A stretch of DNA of 64,000 bases, taken from positions 496,001 to 560,000 of the forward strand of contig NZ_PVZN01000002.1 of the NCBI RefSeq assembly GCF_003024385.1, read 5' to 3'. Under the pieces are notes generated by a model. That model was not told where the DNA came from. It worked only from the letters and a program-made list of their open reading frames with translations, and did no database searches. Each line of letters begins with the position of its first letter. Position 1 is the first letter of the stretch. Below are positions 41,564 to 50,410 of this stretch, in pieces. This DNA is from Pseudomonas sp. BBP2017. Its GTDB lineage: Bacteria; Pseudomonadota; Gammaproteobacteria; Pseudomonadales; Pseudomonadaceae. The translations under genes and the position numbers were made by a program.

Positions 41564-42298
41564 ATGTCTGAGCTTCCCCACCCGCTGCAGAACTGTCTGC
41601 TGGCGGCCTTGCCCATTGAGGTTCAAGAGCGGCTGATTCCCCAGTTAGAGTTGGTGGTCTTGCCCCTGGGCAAGGTCGTGTATGAGTCAGGTGATTCTCT
41701 GCAGTACGTCTATTTCCCTACCGACGCCATTATTTCCCTGCTTTACGTGATGGAAGACGGGGCCTCGGCGGAAATATCCGTGGTAGGCAACGAAGGACTC
41801 GTTGGTATAGCCGTGTTCATGGGCGGCGAAAGCACCCCAAGCCGGGCCATTGTGCAGAGCGCCGGGCACGCCTACCGGCTGGCGGGGCAGCGCCTGAAAA
41901 GTGAGTTCAATCGGCATGGCGAAATGATGCAGATGTTGCTGCGCTACACCCAGGCGTTAATTACTCAAATGGCACAAACGGCAGTGTGCAACCGCCATCA
42001 CTCAATCGACCAGCAGCTTTGTCGTTGGTTGCTGCTATCACTGGATCGCTTGCCGAGTAATCAGTTGATCATGACCCAGGAACTGATCGCCAACATGCTT
42101 GGCGTTCGTCGCGAGGGCGTAACGGAAGCTGCGGGCAAACTGCAGAAACTTGGTGTGATCGAATACAGCCGTGGTCATATTGAGGTGTTAGATCGCGCGA
42201 AGCTTGAGGCGCTGAGTTGCGAGTGTTATGCCGTTGTAAAGAAAGAAACCGATCGTCTTCTTGCGCATACAGTCTTTAGCCATACCACTTCGCACTGA
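41564..42298 (+). CDS. Crp/Fnr-family transcriptional regulator
   Basis: 244 residues from the ATG at 41564; an ATG 12 codons earlier is possible. N-terminal cyclic-nucleotide-type beta-roll (YFPTDAIISLLYVMEDGASAEISVVGNEGLVGIAVFMGG) and a C-terminal HTH (TQELIANMLGVRREGVTEAAGKLQKLG). It lacks the Fe-S cysteines of FNR. The effector is unknown. Related to the minus-strand regulator at 42583-43275. Divergent from the antiporter gene. Confidence 0.87.
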   Translation: MSELPHPLQNCLLAALPIEVQERLIPQLELVVLPLGKVVYESGDSLQYVYFPTDAIISLLYVMEDGASAEISVVGNEGLVGIAVFMGGESTPSRAIVQSAGHAYRLAGQRLKSEFNRHGEMMQMLLRYTQALITQMAQTAVCNRHHSIDQQLCRWLLLSLDRLPSNQLIMTQELIANMLGVRREGVTEAAGKLQKLGVIEYSRGHIEVLDRAKLEALSCECYAVVKKETDRLLAHTVFSHTTSH

Positions 42299-42582
42299 GT
42301 AGGCTCAACAGCCAGACTCACAGTGCGCCTCTGTACCTGTCGCTATCGTGCTGTTCCATCGTGAGGCTTGTAAAAGAAGAACTTTCCTGTTTCGACCGTC
42401 TTGGTGTATTGCTTGGCCCAGTCGGGCGTTACGCCTTTGCTATGGAATTACTGCGATTGGATCAGTCATGGTGTTCATGATTAAGCCTGTTGCAGCGAAT
42501 ACTGCTCTTCCATAGCTTCATTCTGTTTCTGAAGAGGGACATGATATGAACGCCATCGCACAGAGTAACCCGGGCGTGATTT
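42299..42582. other. Gap with a possible gene remnant
   Basis: 284 bp between two regulator genes. On the minus strand at about 42343-42444 the frame reads KGVTPDWAKQYTKTVETGKF then FFYKPHDGTAR and a stop, protein-like but without a start (a TAA lies five codons before it). It may be the tail of a lost gene; I do not recognise the family. Confidence 0.35.
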
Positions 42583-43275
42583 TCAGGCTTCGGTGTTGAT
42601 CGCGCGATAGCATTCGCATGACGCAGCCTCCAATCCCTTGCGGTCAAGGATGGTAATGTTACCGCGAGTGTATCGAATCAAGTTGCGCTGTTGCAGCGCA
42701 CCGGCAGCCAAGGTCACCCCACTGCGCCTTACGCCAAGCATGTTGGCCAGGAGCGCGTGAGTTAGATAAAAATGGTTGTAGTGCGCACGGTCATGGGCCA
42801 TCAGTAGCCAACGTGCAAGGCGCGGCTCGATCTCATGGAAATGGATGCAGGCTGCCGTTTGCGCCAGTTGCTTGAGCAACACATACAGGTATTTATTCAG
42901 CCGATGCAACAGCAAGGGATGATCGCGGAGCGCGACCTGCAACTGCATACAGTTCATTCGCAGGCTGCTGCCGGCCCCTTGTACGATCGCGTGCATGGGG
43001 GCAGTGTTGACCCCTAGGGCAAGGGTCGCACCGAGCATGCCTTCATAGCCGATTAGACCTATCTCAAGGGGTGGATGGCCGCGCAGCCCCGTCATCAGGG
43101 AAATAAATGCAGTACCTGGGAAGTATACATGCAGCATGGTCTGGCCGGGCTGATACAAAACCGTACCAAAGGCCAGGTCGACGCGCTCGCACTGATCCAG
43201 TATTGAGTTGAGGTCCTTTTTAGGCAGGCCCTGGAGCAGGCGGTTTTCCACCTGCCGTGGTGTTTTGGCTAGCAC
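42583..43275 (-). CDS. Crp/Fnr-family transcriptional regulator (second)
   Basis: 230 residues if the GTG at 43275 is used (CAGGA seven bases upstream); a GTG at 43419 would add 48 residues. Same architecture as the regulator at 41564: YFPGTAFISLMTGLRGHPPLEIGLIGYEGMLGATLALG and HTH THALLANMLGVRRSGVTLAAGALQQRN. No Fe-S cysteine pattern. Effector unknown. Confidence 0.83.
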   Translation of the reverse strand: MLAKTPRQVENRLLQGLPKKDLNSILDQCERVDLAFGTVLYQPGQTMLHVYFPGTAFISLMTGLRGHPPLEIGLIGYEGMLGATLALGVNTAPMHAIVQGAGSSLRMNCMQLQVALRDHPLLLHRLNKYLYVLLKQLAQTAACIHFHEIEPRLARWLLMAHDRAHYNHFYLTHALLANMLGVRRSGVTLAAGALQQRNLIRYTRGNITILDRKGLEAASCECYRAINTEA

Positions 43276-43467
43276 GCGTTTGTCCTGCAGCACTGTGACG
43301 GTGGCGAGAGTGGTACTGTATGGTCTCGTGCAGAAAGCTTGGACGACGTTCGCCTGATAGTCTGTTCGCTGCAGCACGCTCTCGTGGGTTTGCGAGAGTG
43401 AGTTCAGCACTCTGTCCACCGGCTTCGCTGTTTGTGCTTCCTAATCTCACCAGACTATTGAGTTGGA

Positions 43468-43638
43468 TCAGCGTTTCAAATCTTCCTTCAGGTCCCCGAG
43501 ACCTGCTTGAATAGTGCCAACGGTTTTCTCGATCTTTCCTCTTTCCTCCAGGCGTTTGTTGCCAACGGCTTTGCCTGCGACTTCCTTGATCGTGCCTTCA
43601 ATTTCTTTAACCCTGCCTTTTACTTGATTCTTGTTCAT
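43468..43638 (-). CDS. CsbD-family small stress protein
   Basis: 56 residues from the ATG at 43638, with GGAGAA upstream. Matches CsbD: MNKNQVKGRVKEIEGTIKEVAGKAVGNKRLEERGKIEKTVG. CsbD-type proteins are general stress proteins of unclear role. The longer frame upstream is rejected. It is part of a small-stress-gene cluster with DUF3309 and SYLF genes. Confidence 0.88.
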   Translation of the reverse strand: MNKNQVKGRVKEIEGTIKEVAGKAVGNKRLEERGKIEKTVGTIQAGLGDLKEDLKR

Positions 43639-43942
43639 GGTGTTCTCCAGTGTCTGTTTGCAATAAATTGTGCTTGTTGTCGCACGTTTATAGCGACCAC
43701 GCTCAAGAGGTTCGGTGCAAAAGAGTTTCAAGTCTGTACGGCAACACACATACCTGCATACCAGCGGTCCGGAACTGTTGTTGTGCTCGCTTATTTATGG
43801 CACTCACCGTTTCCAGCGATGTGGATTGTGTGCGGTACCGTACAGAACGCCGCCAGCAAAGAGTTCACTCTGGTGTCGTAAAATCGCTGGGCATGCGCGG
43901 CAGCGATCAAGCCTGTTCTTTCGCGCGCTTGAGGAAATAGTC
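43639..43942. other. Divergent region between csbD-like and DUF3309 genes
   Basis: 304 bp. Should hold both promoters. No convincing box, hairpin or open frame was found. Confidence 0.5.
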
Positions 43943-44101
43943 ATGAGCGTGGGCACAATCCTATTAATCATCTTAATCCTGCTATTGATCGGTGTGCTTC
44001 CGAGCTGGCCGCACAGCAGGAGCTGGGGATACGGACCGACTGGCGGGTTGGGCATCGTGGTGATCATTATCATCGTGTTGCTGCTGATGGGGCGGATATA
44101 G
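43943..44101 (+). CDS. DUF3309-family small membrane protein
   Basis: 52 residues from the ATG at 43943, with GAGG eight bases upstream. Two hydrophobic helices (MSVGTILLIILILLLIGVLPSW and GGLGIVVIIIIVLLLMGRI) separated by SRSWGYGPTGG, the DUF3309 pattern. The longer frame starting upstream is rejected. Function unknown; these proteins are often near stress genes. Confidence 0.85.
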   Translation: MSVGTILLIILILLLIGVLPSWPHSRSWGYGPTGGLGIVVIIIIVLLLMGRI

Positions 44102-44170
44102 CCGACTGACAGGTGTCAGTCGCACAACCAACGATGACTTCCTTTCTATTGCTGGCACTGGAGTTCAACA

Positions 44171-44731
44171 ATGAAACATTCATTGCGATTGTTGTTTTCG
44201 ATGTTTTTTGTCGTTTTGTCATTGGCATCAGCAGGGCTCATTAACAACGCTAGTGCTGCAACGGCCGCTGACCTAGACAAAGACTCGCAACAGGCCTTAC
44301 AGATGCTCTACAAGGCACACCCATTGGCCGAAACCATGTCGCGCACCGCCAAGGCTGTGCTCGTATTCCCTAACATCGTTAAGGCGGGCCTAGTGTTTGG
44401 TGGCAGTTATGGTGAGGGTGAGTTGTTGATAGGTTCTAAAGTCGACGGCTACTACAACTCTGTGACTGGCTCCTGGGGGCTGCAGGCAGGTGCGCAATCC
44501 TACGCTTATGCAGTGTTCTTGATGACCGACAAAGCCCTTCAGTATGTACGTGATACGAAAGGCTGGGAGGTCGGTGTAGGGCCCACTGTCGTGGTTGTCG
44601 ATCAGGGTGTGGCGAAAAATTTATCGAGTTCGTCGTTGCAACAGGATGCTTATGCGTTTGTCTTTGATCAGCAAGGATTGATGGCGGGCATCAGCATTGA
44701 GGGCTCCAAGATTTCGCTCATCAAGCGCTAG
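44171..44731 (+). CDS. SYLF-domain (YSC84-like) lipid-binding protein
   Basis: 186 residues with a signal peptide cut around NNASAA. SYLF features: AKAVLVFPNIVKAGLVFGGSYGEGELL, GYYNSVTGSWGLQAGAQSYAYAVFLMTDKAL, VGVGPTVVVVDQG and DAYAFVFDQQGLMAGISIEGSKISLI. Such proteins are periplasmic or membrane-associated and bind lipids. A decayed second copy lies at 45672-45850. Confidence 0.92.
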   Translation: MKHSLRLLFSMFFVVLSLASAGLINNASAATAADLDKDSQQALQMLYKAHPLAETMSRTAKAVLVFPNIVKAGLVFGGSYGEGELLIGSKVDGYYNSVTGSWGLQAGAQSYAYAVFLMTDKALQYVRDTKGWEVGVGPTVVVVDQGVAKNLSSSSLQQDAYAFVFDQQGLMAGISIEGSKISLIKR

Positions 44732-44736
44732 CCCAG

Positions 44737-44758
44737 CGCCCCGATCAATGTCGGGGCG
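44737..44758 (+). terminator. Hairpin terminator after SYLF gene
   Basis: CGCCCCGA and TCGGGGCG arms around TCAATG, six bases past the SYLF stop, followed by TTCATCT. Confidence 0.7.
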
Positions 44759-44831
44759 TTCATCTCAGGAGCAATGCCCATGAAGATCTTGACCATAGAA
44801 GGCTGGTATAAGACCAGTAGCGAGGCGACCC

Positions 44832-45002
44832 ATGCAAATCCATTTCCACGTCAGTGGGGCGGATCATGTGCGGCTTGAGGCGGCCGAAGAACAGCTGAAA
44901 AGGACCCAAGCGCCCGAGGCGATGGTCGATGTCGATATCAGTCAGATGGATTTGATCCTGCCTCAGGAGTATGCGCATTATCTGATGGCCAATACTGAAT
45001 AG
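44832..45002 (+). CDS. Small hypothetical protein, 56 residues
   Basis: An ATG with GAGG eight bases upstream opens a 56-codon frame reading MQIHFHVSGADHVRLEAAEE, then QLKRTQAPEAMVDVDISQMD and LILPQEYAHYLMANTE. Composition and codon use look protein-like. No family recognised. It lies between the SYLF gene and the DUF2513-like gene. Confidence 0.5.
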   Translation: MQIHFHVSGADHVRLEAAEEQLKRTQAPEAMVDVDISQMDLILPQEYAHYLMANTE

Positions 45003-45097
45003 TACTGCACGAAACTGTCGATTTCTGGTCCAATCTGCTTTTTTAGGAAAAATTGCAGAGGCAACACTATCCTGCCACCGGAGGTAAAATGCGAAAA

Positions 45098-45397
45098 CTA
45101 AGCACAAGACTTTCTTTTGTCGTCGAGATATTCGTGTCCGGACCACATCAAACGATAAAAAATTTTATCCGGCGAATCATAGTGGGCTGAGTACTTCTTC
45201 ACGAACGCCGCATCTTCTAGGACCTCCAGCTGATATTCCAAGCTTTTTTGGAGATCGCCGACCCGTTCACAATCACCCGAGACACCATAGTCGTGCTCAA
45301 GCTGTTGCAGAATTTCCGAATACGACGACCCTAGCGGGTCCAGGCCGGACTCAATGCACGACAAAACTCTAAATATCAGCTCGTTGTCACGTCTCAT
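45098..45397 (-). CDS. DUF2513-like protein
   Basis: 99 residues. Starts MRRDNELIFRVLSCIESG and ends with the DUF2513-like RLMWSGHEYLDDKR; the middle LEYQLEVLEDAAFVKK also fits. DUF2513 proteins are common in mobile regions and phages; function unknown. Lower GC than the core genes around it. Confidence 0.7.
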   Translation of the reverse strand: MRRDNELIFRVLSCIESGLDPLGSSYSEILQQLEHDYGVSGDCERVGDLQKSLEYQLEVLEDAAFVKKYSAHYDSPDKIFYRLMWSGHEYLDDKRKSCA

Positions 45398-46121
45398 ATG
45401 GCACCCTCAGAGAAATTGACTGCTATAGGTAAATTCTATTCGTAATGCATTGTTTTCGAAACGAAAACACCAACTTTTTCGCAGTTGATGAGCTACTTTA
45501 GGGATTCTCCGAACAAGTCCTCAAATGTACTGAAATAAGCCTTCACCACCTGCCCAGAGGCCTCCACATGAGTTTCTCCGACTTTGAGTATGCCGGCAAG
45601 CGCAAAAACACCGCGAACGGTCACTGGATCAGGCGGTGCCTTGGAGCGGCTTGCAGGGCTTGATCGAACAGTATTCGGTTCCTGGAGCAGCAGGCAGGTA
45701 CCCAGTCCTACTCCTATGCAGTGTTCCGGATGTCTGTCAACGCGAGATAGGGAGTAGGGCCAACCGCTGTCCTGGTCGATGATGCCTATGCGTTTGTCCT
45801 CGACCAGTAAGGTTTGAGGTCGGGTGTCAGCCTTGAAGGCACTCAAACGCTTATTCAGCCAGCGTCCCGGAAACATGGCAGCTGTCGGAATAGTGATTCT
45901 GATGATAGACGGTAATATTTGCGTAAACGCCGCCAAGAGTCCGGCGTTTGAGCCGATGCCGGAAAAATTTGGCGGCACGAATAATCGAATATTAATCAGC
46001 AGGTTATAACAAAATAGCAGGGCTTTAACTTTTTCAACACAGGGCGAGTCCAAGGATTGACCCCGAAATATATGTCGAGAACAAGGTACAATGGAGGCTC
46101 AAGAATCATCTGGAGGAATGT
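45398..46121. other. Gap holding a decayed SYLF gene
   Basis: 724 bp without an intact gene. A minus-strand frame of 186 codons (45493-46053) is a shadow of the SYLF remnant, which is on the plus strand. The rest shows nothing clear apart from the promoter of the small gene at 46122. Confidence 0.6.
45672..45850 (+). pseudogene. Decayed SYLF-domain gene fragment
   Basis: The plus strand follows the intact SYLF gene (44171-44731) with shared blocks: TCCTGG...GCAGGCAGGT, CCTACTCCTATGCAGTGTTC, and GATGCCTATGCGTTTGTC followed by GACCAGTAAGG. The frame is broken by small indels and a stop. Only the second half of the domain is recognisable. Confidence 0.75.
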
Positions 46122-46385
46122 ATGAGAAGGCAAATCGATACAGACTTCAGCTTAGGGCTGAATTACGTCTATTTGCGCCGAGGCTCACTTAATCCAATCG
46201 GAGAGTTCGCTAACGGTAAGTATCGCTCTTATCTGAGAGGTGGGAATATTTATAGATTGGACGGGGATGACATGTACGACCAGAACGATAACTTGCTCGG
46301 TACGATTGGGCGCTACCCCTACAGCGGCATGGTGATGAGCGGTCCTTTTGGTACCGACTGTGGTTTGGTTTTACGACCCGAGTAA
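46122..46385 (+). CDS. Small hypothetical protein, 87 residues
   Basis: ATG with GGAGG five bases upstream. Sequence is rich in Gly, Tyr, Asp and short beta-like segments (GKYRSYLRGGNIYRLDGDDMYDQNDNLLGTIGRYPYSG), perhaps a small beta-roll. No family recognised and no signal peptide. Isolated gene in the low-GC accessory stretch. Confidence 0.6.
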   Translation: MRRQIDTDFSLGLNYVYLRRGSLNPIGEFANGKYRSYLRGGNIYRLDGDDMYDQNDNLLGTIGRYPYSGMVMSGPFGTDCGLVLRPE

Positions 46386-46763
46386 CATCGTCTCAAGCGC
46401 CCCCCCTGAAAGGCACCTGATTGTGAGCATTATCCGATTGTATGAAGCGCAGGATCTTCGTAACGGGCACATCGCTGAAATTCCGGGGCTATGCAGGATG
46501 AGGTCGATGAGTTGAAGACTTGTGAAGGTCTCGATGAAAGTGACGGTGTCGCTTATGGGGAGATCATCACATTCTCGCAAAGAACCCTAAGGTTGGGCCA
46601 TATCAGTAGTTAACGGAGCAGACTGTGGGATTCATGTAGGAAAAAAGCTATTCGGTGTAGCAAAGCCAATTTTGTTCGCATCCAAAGGTCTCATAATAAG
46701 CCCCCAATAGCTGTACAAAAAAACAAAATGGTATAGATTTGTCGTAACGACCTGGTGAACACA
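46386..46763. other. Gap with a possible antitoxin remnant and a light-type box
   Basis: 378 bp. At 46423 a GTG opens a 30-codon frame (RNGHIAEIPGLC) like the start of a HicB-type antitoxin, and another frame continues with QDEVDELKTCEGLDES, as if one frameshift separates them; this is weak. The right end carries the regulatory box before the chalcone-isomerase-like gene. Confidence 0.35.
46712..46735 (+). promoter_or_regulatory. Light-regulon-type box TGTACA-N12-GGTATA
   Basis: One base from TGTACA-N12-TGTATA, the form seen at 56221-56244. It lies 29 bp upstream of the chalcone-isomerase-like start codon, where a MerR-type activator could act. Confidence 0.55.
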
Positions 46764-47318
46764 ATGATGACCACTCGGCTTTACCGTCAGCTTCTTCACG
46801 GTGTGTCTATTGCACTAATGCTGCATAGCACAGGGCTTTACGCTGGTTGGCGAGAGGTGATGCCTGAAAGTCGACAGGTGGGTGAAGGGCAGTTTCGTGT
46901 GTATGGCTTTTCCATCTATAGCGCGACGCTCTGGAGCACAGGTGCAATGTCGGGAGACTTTCGCGATTTTCAGAGTCCTTTTGCATTAGAGTTGGCATAC
47001 AAACGCGCCATCAGTCGTGATGATCTTGTCTCAGCCAGTATCAAGGAAATGCGCCGCTTGGCAATCACCGGCCAGAGCCCAGAAGTACTAGCGCACTGGC
47101 GCCGTGAAATGACGTTGGCGTTTATGGATGTGCGCGCCGGAGACCGTATCACAGGGTTGTACTTACCCGGCGAAGGTACACATTTTTACATCGGAGCGGA
47201 ACTACGGCACGTGGTGAAAGGCGAAGCATTTGCCCGAGCGTTCTTTGCGATCTGGCTCGACTCGCGCACACGGGATCCCGAGCTGCGTGCACAGCTGTTA
47301 GGGATCGCCAAGCCCTAA
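46764..47318 (+). CDS. Chalcone-isomerase-family periplasmic protein
   Basis: 184 residues from the ATG at 46764 (GGTGA six bases upstream; a GTG at 46755 is possible). N-terminal signal-like helix, then GEGQFRVYGFSIYSATLW and the FALELAYKRAISRDDL block of the chalcone-isomerase-like family, which in bacteria binds fatty acids. It is followed 19 bp later by a DUF3833 gene. In many proteobacteria these two sit with cyclopropane-fatty-acid and photolyase genes, as here. Confidence 0.85.
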   Translation: MMTTRLYRQLLHGVSIALMLHSTGLYAGWREVMPESRQVGEGQFRVYGFSIYSATLWSTGAMSGDFRDFQSPFALELAYKRAISRDDLVSASIKEMRRLAITGQSPEVLAHWRREMTLAFMDVRAGDRITGLYLPGEGTHFYIGAELRHVVKGEAFARAFFAIWLDSRTRDPELRAQLLGIAKP

Positions 47319-47337
47319 TACTTACCCGGAATTGACC

Positions 47338-47862
47338 ATGCTGAAGACATTATTAGTTTTTCTATGTATGTGCCTGGTCAGTTGCGGACAGGTCGATGTC
47401 CATCACTACGCTCAGGAGACGCCAAAGCTGGACGTGCGCAGGTTCTTCGAAGGCCGCGTGGAAGCTTGGGGGATGTTTCAAAAACGTTCGGGCGAAGTGG
47501 TCAAGCGCTTTCACGTACAAATCGTTGGTCATTCTGAAGGCAACAAGCTGGTTCTTGATGAATTCTTCACTTACAGCGATGGCACCAAGCAAAGACGGGT
47601 GTGGACCCTGAGTCCACAAGAGGCAGGCGTGTGGCTGGGTACTGCTGGTGACGTGGTAGGAGAGGCCCACGGCGAGGCGGCGGGAAATGCTTTGCGTTGG
47701 CGTTACGTGTTGAGCCTGCCAGTTGATGGCAAGGTGTATGAAGTTCATTTAGACGATTGGATGTACCTGCTGGATGAAGACATCCTAGTGAACCGCTCTT
47801 TCATGACTAAGTTTGGCATAGAGGTTGGTCAGGTCACCTTGTTCTTCCGTAAGCAGCGGTGA
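47338..47862 (+). CDS. DUF3833 lipoprotein
   Basis: 174 residues from the ATG at 47338. Lipobox LVSC at the end of the signal peptide. Body matches DUF3833: FFEGRVEAWGMFQKRSGEVVKRFHVQIVG, VLDEFFTYSDG, and DDWMYLLDEDILVNRSFMTKFGIEVGQVTLFF. Envelope-located; function unknown. Part of the light/singlet-oxygen lipid gene set. Convergent with the DUF2878 gene. Confidence 0.86.
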   Translation: MLKTLLVFLCMCLVSCGQVDVHHYAQETPKLDVRRFFEGRVEAWGMFQKRSGEVVKRFHVQIVGHSEGNKLVLDEFFTYSDGTKQRRVWTLSPQEAGVWLGTAGDVVGEAHGEAAGNALRWRYVLSLPVDGKVYEVHLDDWMYLLDEDILVNRSFMTKFGIEVGQVTLFFRKQR

Positions 47863-47863
47863 C

Positions 47864-48367
47864 TCACATAGAGCGACATCTGGCTACGAGGTGCAGCGCT
47901 GGCAGCAATAGCGCCCATATCAATGCAAGCAGGAACATGCTGGGCCAGGGGCCCAACGGTAAGCTGACGTCAGCCAATTTGGCGCCCCCCAGGTAAGACA
48001 GCGGACCGCCAAAGGCTCCAAGAAGACTGCTGAGCCACCAAGACCGGGCAGTCCAACCAAGGCTGTAGCGTAAAGTGCTGGCGAACAGCAGCCAGAGCAA
48101 TGCCAACCACAGTGGCAGCACCAATCGGGCGCCGAGGAAGTCAAACAGCCCAAGGTGCAACAGAGTGGTATCCAGAACCCACCCGCAGGCTGCCACGCGT
48201 AACAACACGCGCCACTCACGGCTGTCTTGAGCGACCCATCGCAGGTGCACGGCCAGGCAAGCAAGCGCCACCATCAGTAGCCACGGGCGTTGTGCGCCGA
48301 ATACGCAGGCCAACCAGCCGATCTGGAACAACCCACCATTGAGCAGTAGCCGTGCTCGGTTTTTCAC
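47864..48367 (-). CDS. DUF2878 inner-membrane protein
   Basis: 167 residues with about five hydrophobic helices; NGGLFQIGWLACVFGAQRPW at the start and GALG-like GGPLSYLGGAKLADV near the end fit DUF2878. It is the last gene of the long minus-strand operon, its ATG overlapping the cyclopropane-fatty-acid synthase stop (four bases). Confidence 0.82.
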   Translation of the reverse strand: MKNRARLLLNGGLFQIGWLACVFGAQRPWLLMVALACLAVHLRWVAQDSREWRVLLRVAACGWVLDTTLLHLGLFDFLGARLVLPLWLALLWLLFASTLRYSLGWTARSWWLSSLLGAFGGPLSYLGGAKLADVSLPLGPWPSMFLLALIWALLLPALHLVARCRSM

Positions 48368-49632
48368 GCTGATAGACCGAAGTGAGCTGGCCGTGCCCCT
48401 GGTTTGGCCAGCAACAGATGCGCAGTACCGATGCTGCGCTCAAGGAAGCCTCCCTCGCAGTAGCATAGGTAGAACTCCCACAGGCGAAAGAATGTCTGGT
48501 CGTACCCTAGTGCTTCTAGGCGGTGTCGGTTGCGGCGTAGGTTGTCGTGCCAAAGTCTCAGCGTGCGGGCATAGTGCTGACCGAAGTCTTCCATGTGCTG
48601 CAGGTTCAAATCGGTATCGCGACTGATGGTCTGCAGCATGGCGCTAACCGAGGGCAAAGCACCGCCTGGGAAGATATAACGCTGGATGAAGTCGACCGAG
48701 TTTTTCGCCTGCTCATAACGCTGATCGCGAATGGTGATGGCTTGCAGCAGCATTAGGCCATCGTCCTTAAGCAGATGAGCACACTGTTTGAAATAGGTAG
48801 GAATGAAGCGCAAGCCAACGGCCTCGATCATCTCGATCGACACCAGCTTGTCGTAGACACCTGCCAGGTCTCTGTAGTCCTGCAGCAACAGGGTGACACG
48901 ATCCTGCAGGCCCTGCGCTTCAATTCGGCACTGGGTGTAGGCGAACTGCTCACGCGATAAGGTGGTAGTGGTCACCTTGCAGCCATGACGGCTTGCAGCA
49001 TAGAGCGCCATGCTGCCCCAACCCGTGCCAATCTCCAGCAGGTGGTCTTCGGGCTTGAGCTCAAGTTTCTGGCAGATTCGTTCCAGCTTGTACAACTGTG
49101 CCTGCTCCAGGCTATCGCTGTCGGTGCGAAACATGGCTGCGGAGTACATCATTGTGGGGTCCAGCAGTTGCTCAAACAACGCGTTACCTAGGTCGTAGTG
49201 CGCCGAGATATTGCGCCGCGAACCTTGGCGCGTATTTCGGTTAAACCAGTGGAGGGCTTTTACCAAAGGGCGTCGCAGTCGTGCCAGACCACGCTCAATC
49301 CCATCCAATACCTGCAGATTGGCGACGAAAATGCGGATTACCGCAGTCAGGTCGGGGCTGCTCCAATAACCTTGGATATAGGCCTCGCCGGCGCCAATCG
49401 AGCCATTGGCCGCCACCATCGTCCAGAGCGCTGGGTTGTGTACCTCAATTTCGCCATGCAGCGCTGCGCCAAGCTGCCCGAAGCACAAACGCTCACCTTC
49501 CACGATCAGTACCAACTGCCCATAGCGCAGTTGTGCAAGCTTATGCAAGACCGCTTTTTTAAGCAGTCGGGCACCTACACCGTTGGCAGTCGGGCTACAG
49601 GTAGTGGTGGGGTCCAGGCTAGGGTTTGTCAT
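48364..49632 (-). CDS. Cyclopropane-fatty-acyl-phospholipid synthase family methyltransferase
   Basis: 422 residues. SAM-binding motif LLEIGTGWGSMALYAA, then TTTTLSREQFAY, and the Cfa-type YDLGNALFEQLLDPTMMYSAAMF and FPGGALPSVS motifs. It modifies unsaturated acyl chains of membrane lipids using SAM. In the alphaproteobacterial singlet-oxygen regulon a Cfa-like enzyme of this neighbourhood takes part in furan fatty acid synthesis, so a non-cyclopropane product is possible here. Overlaps the DUF1365 gene by 14 bases. Confidence 0.9.
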   Translation of the reverse strand: MTNPSLDPTTTCSPTANGVGARLLKKAVLHKLAQLRYGQLVLIVEGERLCFGQLGAALHGEIEVHNPALWTMVAANGSIGAGEAYIQGYWSSPDLTAVIRIFVANLQVLDGIERGLARLRRPLVKALHWFNRNTRQGSRRNISAHYDLGNALFEQLLDPTMMYSAAMFRTDSDSLEQAQLYKLERICQKLELKPEDHLLEIGTGWGSMALYAASRHGCKVTTTTLSREQFAYTQCRIEAQGLQDRVTLLLQDYRDLAGVYDKLVSIEMIEAVGLRFIPTYFKQCAHLLKDDGLMLLQAITIRDQRYEQAKNSVDFIQRYIFPGGALPSVSAMLQTISRDTDLNLQHMEDFGQHYARTLRLWHDNLRRNRHRLEALGYDQTFFRLWEFYLCYCEGGFLERSIGTAHLLLAKPGARPAHFGLSA

Positions 49633-50410
49633 GACGAGACTCCAGTTTCGCTGTGCAGTAGTTACCGTTGGCGGCTTTATGAGAAAACAGAGGCAGACGC
49701 TTGAGGAACAGGCGCAGGGCCTGCCAATAAATGCCCAGTAAGGTCTTGCCGGTCATCCAGGGAAAGGCCAATAGGTGGCGGTGCAGGCTGTGGGGTGTGA
49801 GTTCGATGCGTTCCAGGCCCAGGCCGGCTTCAAATATTTTTTGCTCACCTTGCCAGTCCTGCATGGTCACCTGCAGCTTGTGTTGAGGGGCGGAAAAACG
49901 CATGCGGTATTCCAGATCGCGGGGCAGAAAGGGCGATACGTGAAAACGCTTGGGTACCCGATGGCGTGACTCACCTGTGGGGTGGGTCGGCAGCACGTAG
50001 TGGTATCTCTCGTGCCAAGGGGTATTGCTGACTTCGCAGAGGATGGCGGCCAGTCTTCCGTCGGGTTCGAAGCAGTAAAACAGGCTGATCGGGTTGAAGG
50101 ACAACCCCCAACTGCGAGGCTGGGTGAGCAGGCAGATTCGTCCCTGCGGTGCGTGCCCGATGGCTTGCTCGACGCGCTCGCGCACAGCATCGCTCAGCGT
50201 CATACCCTGGCGCGTGGCGTGCGGCAGGTAGTCAGTTTCGCGGAAAGCGAAGGCGGCCCAGCGCGAACATCCGGCCAGCCACGAGAGGCCCAACACCTGC
50301 GGTTGTTCGGCCAGGTCCAGGTAGAGCATACCAATGCGGTAGCGAAACGCATGAGCGCGCGGTAGCAAACGACGGTGGCTAACCCAGCCCTGGTACAGTG
50401 CACTGTTCAT
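49619..50410 (-). CDS. DUF1365 protein
   Basis: 263 residues from the ATG at 50410, whose ATGA overlaps the stop of the FAD oxidoreductase. DUF1365 motifs: LYQGWVSHRRLLPRAHAFRYRIGMLYLDL, GLSFNPISLFYCF and VLPTHPTG. The function is unknown, but this family is nearly always next to an FAD-dependent amine-oxidase-like gene and a Cfa-like gene, as here. Confidence 0.9.
   Translation of the reverse strand: MNSALYQGWVSHRRLLPRAHAFRYRIGMLYLDLAEQPQVLGLSWLAGCSRWAAFAFRETDYLPHATRQGMTLSDAVRERVEQAIGHAPQGRICLLTQPRSWGLSFNPISLFYCFEPDGRLAAILCEVSNTPWHERYHYVLPTHPTGESRHRVPKRFHVSPFLPRDLEYRMRFSAPQHKLQVTMQDWQGEQKIFEAGLGLERIELTPHSLHRHLLAFPWMTGKTLLGIYWQALRLFLKRLPLFSHKAANGNYCTAKLESRHDKP

Noticed and set aside
45493..46053. 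186-codon minus-strand open frame
   Set aside because: It lies over the decayed SYLF gene on the plus strand; composition is not protein-like and there is no ribosome site.
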